A stretch of 26,174 bases of DNA from an uncultured Lachnospiraceae bacterium (lineage in GTDB: Bacteria > Bacillota > Clostridia > Lachnospirales > Lachnospiraceae): positions 1-26,174 of the forward strand of contig CAMAHO010000007.1 of the NCBI GenBank assembly GCA_945834545.1. Reading direction: 5' to 3'. A program made the translations under genes and the position numbers. Below, in pieces: positions 23,746 through 26,174 of this stretch. The notes below the pieces were generated by a model. The model ran no database searches. It was not told the origin of the DNA and saw nothing but the letters and a program-made list of their open reading frames with translations. How positions within the stretch are numbered: the stretch's first letter is position 1; the number at the start of each line of letters is the position of its first letter.

Positions 23746-23892
23746 TTTTCTCGCTCTTTCTTTTATTCTACTTTCTCTTAGCTTGTTTACATGAAATATA
23801 CTTTTTCCTTGGGTATACTTTTCCCTAGCCAGTATTCCTTTCGTACGCTTCTCCTTGTATCCTTTCTTTTGTGATACAACCTCGCGCAACAG

Positions 23893-25893
23893 CTACCCCT
23901 CCAGCTTTAACAATACTTCCTTCAATTCCTTCATCTTGTCGCGAAGCTCTGCCGCGCTCTCGAAATCCAGCTCGGCTGCTGCCTTTTTCATCTTCTTTTG
24001 TACCTCACCGATAAGCTTCTCCAGCTCACGGGCATCCATAGATTCCGGATCCTTCTCGAAGCGGCTCTCCTCCTTCGCCACCTTCTTGGAAATGCTGATT
24101 AAGTCACGCACAGCCTTTTTGATAGTCGTAGGGGTAATGCCATTCTCTTCATTAAACTTCATCTGAATGGCACGACGTCTATTGGTCTCCTCCAGAGCAA
24201 TCCTCATAGAATCCGTTATCGTGTCGGCATACATGATAACCCTGCCCTCTGCATTTCTAGCTGCACGGCCAATGGTCTGAATCAGAGAGGTGGCACTTCT
24301 GAGGAAGCCTTCCTTATCAGCATCCAGGATTGCCACCAGGGTAATCTCGGGAATATCCAACCCCTCTCGCAAAAGGTTAATACCCACCAAAACATCAAAC
24401 ACATCCAAACGCATATCACGAATGATTTCTGCCCTCTCCAAGGTATCAATATCCGAGTGCAGATACTTTACACGAATTCCGGCTTCCTTCATATATTCCG
24501 TTAAATCCTCAGCCATTCTCTTGGTCAGGGTGGTAATCAACACCTTGTTGTGTTTCTCAGTCTCTTTTCGAACCTCCCCTATTAAGTCGTCAATCTGGCC
24601 CTCCACCGGCTTTACCACCACCTCCGGATCCAAAAGACCCGTAGGGCGAATAATCTGCTCTGTCCGCAAAAGCTCATGCTCCTCCTCATAGACAGAAGGA
24701 GTGGCGGACACAAAAAGCATCTGGTCGATGTGACTTTCAAATTCCTCAAAGTTTAAGGGTCTGTTGTCCAAAGCGGAAGGCAAGCGGAAACCATATTCTA
24801 CCAAGGTATTCTTTCTGGAACGGTCTCCTGCATACATGCCTCTTATCTGAGGAATGGTCATATGCGACTCATCTATAATAATCAGGTAGTCATCATGAAA
24901 GAAATCCATCAAGGTAAAGGGCGGAGCTCCTTCCGGCAGTGCATTCAGGTGTCTGGAATAATTCTCAATGCCAGAGCAGAAGCCGGTTTCCCGCAGCATT
25001 TCCACATCAAAATTCGTCCGCTCCGCAATTCGCTGGGCTTCCACCAGCTTGTCCTCACTCTTGAAATAGCGAACCCTCTCCTCCAGCTCCTTCTCAATGT
25101 TGACACAGGCCTCCATAATCTTGTCCTGGCCCACCACATAATGGGATGCAGGGAAAATCGCCACATGCTCCAGGGTGGAATGGACCTTACCCGTAACCGG
25201 TTCCACCTGACAAATGCGGTCTATCTCATCTCCAAAAAACTCTATACGAATATTAAAATCTCCACCGGTTGCAGGATTGACCTCCACCACATCACCGCGA
25301 ACCCGGAAACATCCTCGGTCCAAATCAATGTCGTTCCGGTCATACTGGATTGCCACCAGTTCTCTCAGCACCTGTTCTCTGTCCTTCTGCATACCAGGCC
25401 TCAAAGACACAATCATGCCCTGATATTCCTCCGGACTACCCAAGCCGTAAATACAAGACACACTGGCGATAACCACCACGTCCTTCCTCTCAGAAAGGGA
25501 AGCTGTGCAGGACAGTCTCAGCTTTTCAATCTCATCATTGATGGAGGAATCCTTGTCTATATAGGTGTCTGTAGAGGGCACATAAGCCTCCGGCTGGTAG
25601 TAATCGTAGTAGGACACAAAATATTCTACCGCATTCTCCGGAAAAAATTCCTTGAACTCACCATAGAGCTGAGCTGCCAGGGTTTTATTATGGGCTATGA
25701 CCAAGGTGGGCTTATTCAGTGCCGCTATGACATTTGCCATGGTAAAGGTCTTACCGGAGCCTGTAACGCCCAACAGGGTCTGAAACTGATTGCCCTTTTG
25801 AAAGCCTTCTACCAGCTCTTTGATTGCTTGTGGCTGGTCGCCGGTAGGTTGATATTCCGAATGAAGTTTAAAGGTATTTTGTTCAGCCTGCAC
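23893..25893 (-). CDS. uvrB: Excinuclease ABC subunit B
   Basis: The helicase-like damage-verification subunit of nucleotide excision repair, which is loaded by UvrA and positions UvrC. I start it at the GTG at 25893 (QAEQNTFKL follows), because GGAGG lies eight bases upstream; the in-frame TTG five codons earlier overlaps that ribosome site. That gives 666 residues, normal for the family. Motifs: Walker A GVTGSGKT (42-49), the beta-hairpin region SYYDYYQPEAYVPSTDTYID (about 93-112), DFFHDDYLIIIDESH for Walker B, LVGINLLREGLDIPE, QTIGRAARNAEG, and a C-terminal UVR helix pair ELDFESAAELRDKMKELK that contacts UvrC. uvrA follows, and the SOS box upstream predicts damage induction. Confidence 0.97.
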   Translation of the reverse strand: MQAEQNTFKLHSEYQPTGDQPQAIKELVEGFQKGNQFQTLLGVTGSGKTFTMANVIAALNKPTLVIAHNKTLAAQLYGEFKEFFPENAVEYFVSYYDYYQPEAYVPSTDTYIDKDSSINDEIEKLRLSCTASLSERKDVVVIASVSCIYGLGSPEEYQGMIVSLRPGMQKDREQVLRELVAIQYDRNDIDLDRGCFRVRGDVVEVNPATGGDFNIRIEFFGDEIDRICQVEPVTGKVHSTLEHVAIFPASHYVVGQDKIMEACVNIEKELEERVRYFKSEDKLVEAQRIAERTNFDVEMLRETGFCSGIENYSRHLNALPEGAPPFTLMDFFHDDYLIIIDESHMTIPQIRGMYAGDRSRKNTLVEYGFRLPSALDNRPLNFEEFESHIDQMLFVSATPSVYEEEHELLRTEQIIRPTGLLDPEVVVKPVEGQIDDLIGEVRKETEKHNKVLITTLTKRMAEDLTEYMKEAGIRVKYLHSDIDTLERAEIIRDMRLDVFDVLVGINLLREGLDIPEITLVAILDADKEGFLRSATSLIQTIGRAARNAEGRVIMYADTITDSMRIALEETNRRRAIQMKFNEENGITPTTIKKAVRDLISISKKVAKEESRFEKDPESMDARELEKLIGEVQKKMKKAAAELDFESAAELRDKMKELKEVLLKLEG

Positions 25894-26009
25894 GAAGTAC
25901 ACCTCCAAATCTCGTAGTTAATAAAAAGACATCCCACAATTTATCATTTTTGCAACTCAGTGAACGAAGCTACATATATATGAACTAAGCGGAATGAAAC
26001 AGACCATAT

Positions 26010-26015
26010 ATTATA
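26010..26015 (-). promoter_or_regulatory. Second -10-like hexamer in the uvrB leader
   Basis: A perfect TATAAT on the minus strand, 20 bases after the extended -10. It has no convincing -35 at the right distance, so it may be only AT-rich leader sequence. Confidence 0.25.
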
Positions 26016-26029
26016 ACCACTGAGAATAT

Positions 26030-26040
26030 AGTATACCACA
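26030..26040 (-). promoter_or_regulatory. Extended -10 promoter of uvrB
   Basis: TGTGGTATACT on the minus strand, identical to the polysaccharide operon promoter at 8634-8644. A weak -35 candidate (TGTACT, 26053-26058) sits at 17 bases. The leader to the GTG at 25893 would be about 130 bases. Confidence 0.55.
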
Positions 26041-26067
26041 ACGATTTTAAAAAGTACATAGCGAAGC

Positions 26068-26079
26068 GAACATTAGTTC
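26068..26079. promoter_or_regulatory. LexA/DinR SOS box upstream of uvrB
   Basis: GAACATTAGTTC matches the Firmicutes LexA core GAAC-N4-GTTC exactly, and the flanking C before it also fits the CGAAC consensus. It lies about 30 bases upstream of the -10 box, next to the -35 region. uvrBA is a known member of the SOS regulon in Bacillus, so repression by LexA and induction by DNA damage are expected here. Confidence 0.75.
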
Positions 26080-26111
26080 TGGCTTTGTAACAATTTTAAA
26101 AAACAGCAAAT

Positions 26112-26141
26112 AATCCGCAGGATATTTCTACCCTACGGATT
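26112..26141 (-). terminator. Intrinsic terminator of a gene beyond the right edge
   Basis: On the minus strand AATCCG-T-AGG, a 10-base loop, then CCT-G-CGGATT form a 9-bp stem with one mismatch, followed by ATTTGCTGTTTTTT. It likely ends a minus-strand gene that begins right of the window. The stretch 25894-26174 holds only this, the SOS box and the uvrB promoter. Confidence 0.6.
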
Positions 26142-26174
26142 ACTCTAAAAAACGATACATCTGATACAAACTCA

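Noticed and set aside
23746..23889. 48-codon N-terminal extension of uvrA reaching almost to the uvrB stop
   Set aside because: It would start at a TTG, is Lys/Arg-rich without similarity to UvrA, and the remaining 947 residues already give the normal UvrA length and N-terminus.
24862..25917. Long plus-strand open frame (351 codons) opposite uvrB
   Set aside because: It lies wholly antisense to the strongly conserved uvrB coding region, has no recognisable domain or ribosome site, and is a by-product of uvrB codon usage.
25950..26000. Approximate direct repeats TGAACGAAGC and TGAACTAAGC in the uvrB leader, possible extra LexA half-sites
   Set aside because: They are only half-sites in the same orientation and lack the GAAC-N4-GTTC symmetry; likely chance.

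Overview
The window looks like the chromosome of a motile, Gram-positive, low-to-mid-GC member of the Clostridia, most likely Lachnospiraceae. This rests on the combination of cdaA-cdaR, a Spo0A C-terminal-domain protein, ComFC-YvyF, an mbl/flagellar-rod cluster, RecD2 and strong AGGAGG-type ribosome binding sites. No rRNA, tRNA, CRISPR array, transposase or phage gene was seen. All genes but one are on the minus strand.

Reading in the direction of transcription (right to left): (1) 26174-20902 holds the nucleotide-excision-repair pair uvrB-uvrA, preceded by a perfect-core LexA/SOS box (GAAC-N4-GTTC). Between uvrA and the next gene lies a striking palindromic element with perfect 52-bp inverted arms. 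It supplies the uvrA stop codon and separates it from a typical intrinsic terminator. (2) 20672-17446 is an mbl - flhO (flgF-like) - flhP (flgG-like) - flgJ-type rod-binding cluster, the same order as mbl-flhO-flhP in Bacillus subtilis, so cell-wall elongation scaffold and flagellar rod are linked. (3) 17324-10220 carries recD2, comFC, yvyF, two conserved-looking but uncharacterised membrane proteins, cdaA (c-di-AMP synthase) and its regulator cdaR, nearly all with short gaps or overlaps. (4) 10135-9872 is a separately promoted HPr phosphocarrier gene, facing a DUF212/PAP2-like membrane protein gene on the plus strand (9372-9827) across a bidirectional terminator. (5) 9127-8750 is a stand-alone Spo0A DNA-binding domain with no receiver domain, with a tandem 0A-box-like site upstream. 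(6) 8602-94 is an exopolysaccharide/capsule operon running off the left edge: two membrane proteins (possibly one gene split at an A6 run), a GT2, a membrane-anchored priming sugar-phosphate transferase, and four further glycosyltransferases, with several ATGA stop/start overlaps.

Most of the window is housekeeping or well-known accessory content. The features most worth pursuing are the long perfect palindrome behind uvrA, the receiver-less Spo0A-like regulator with its own 0A-like sites, the two unknown membrane proteins locked to the c-di-AMP synthase genes, and the split membrane protein at the head of the polysaccharide operon. I cannot show from sequence alone that any of these is a new system.
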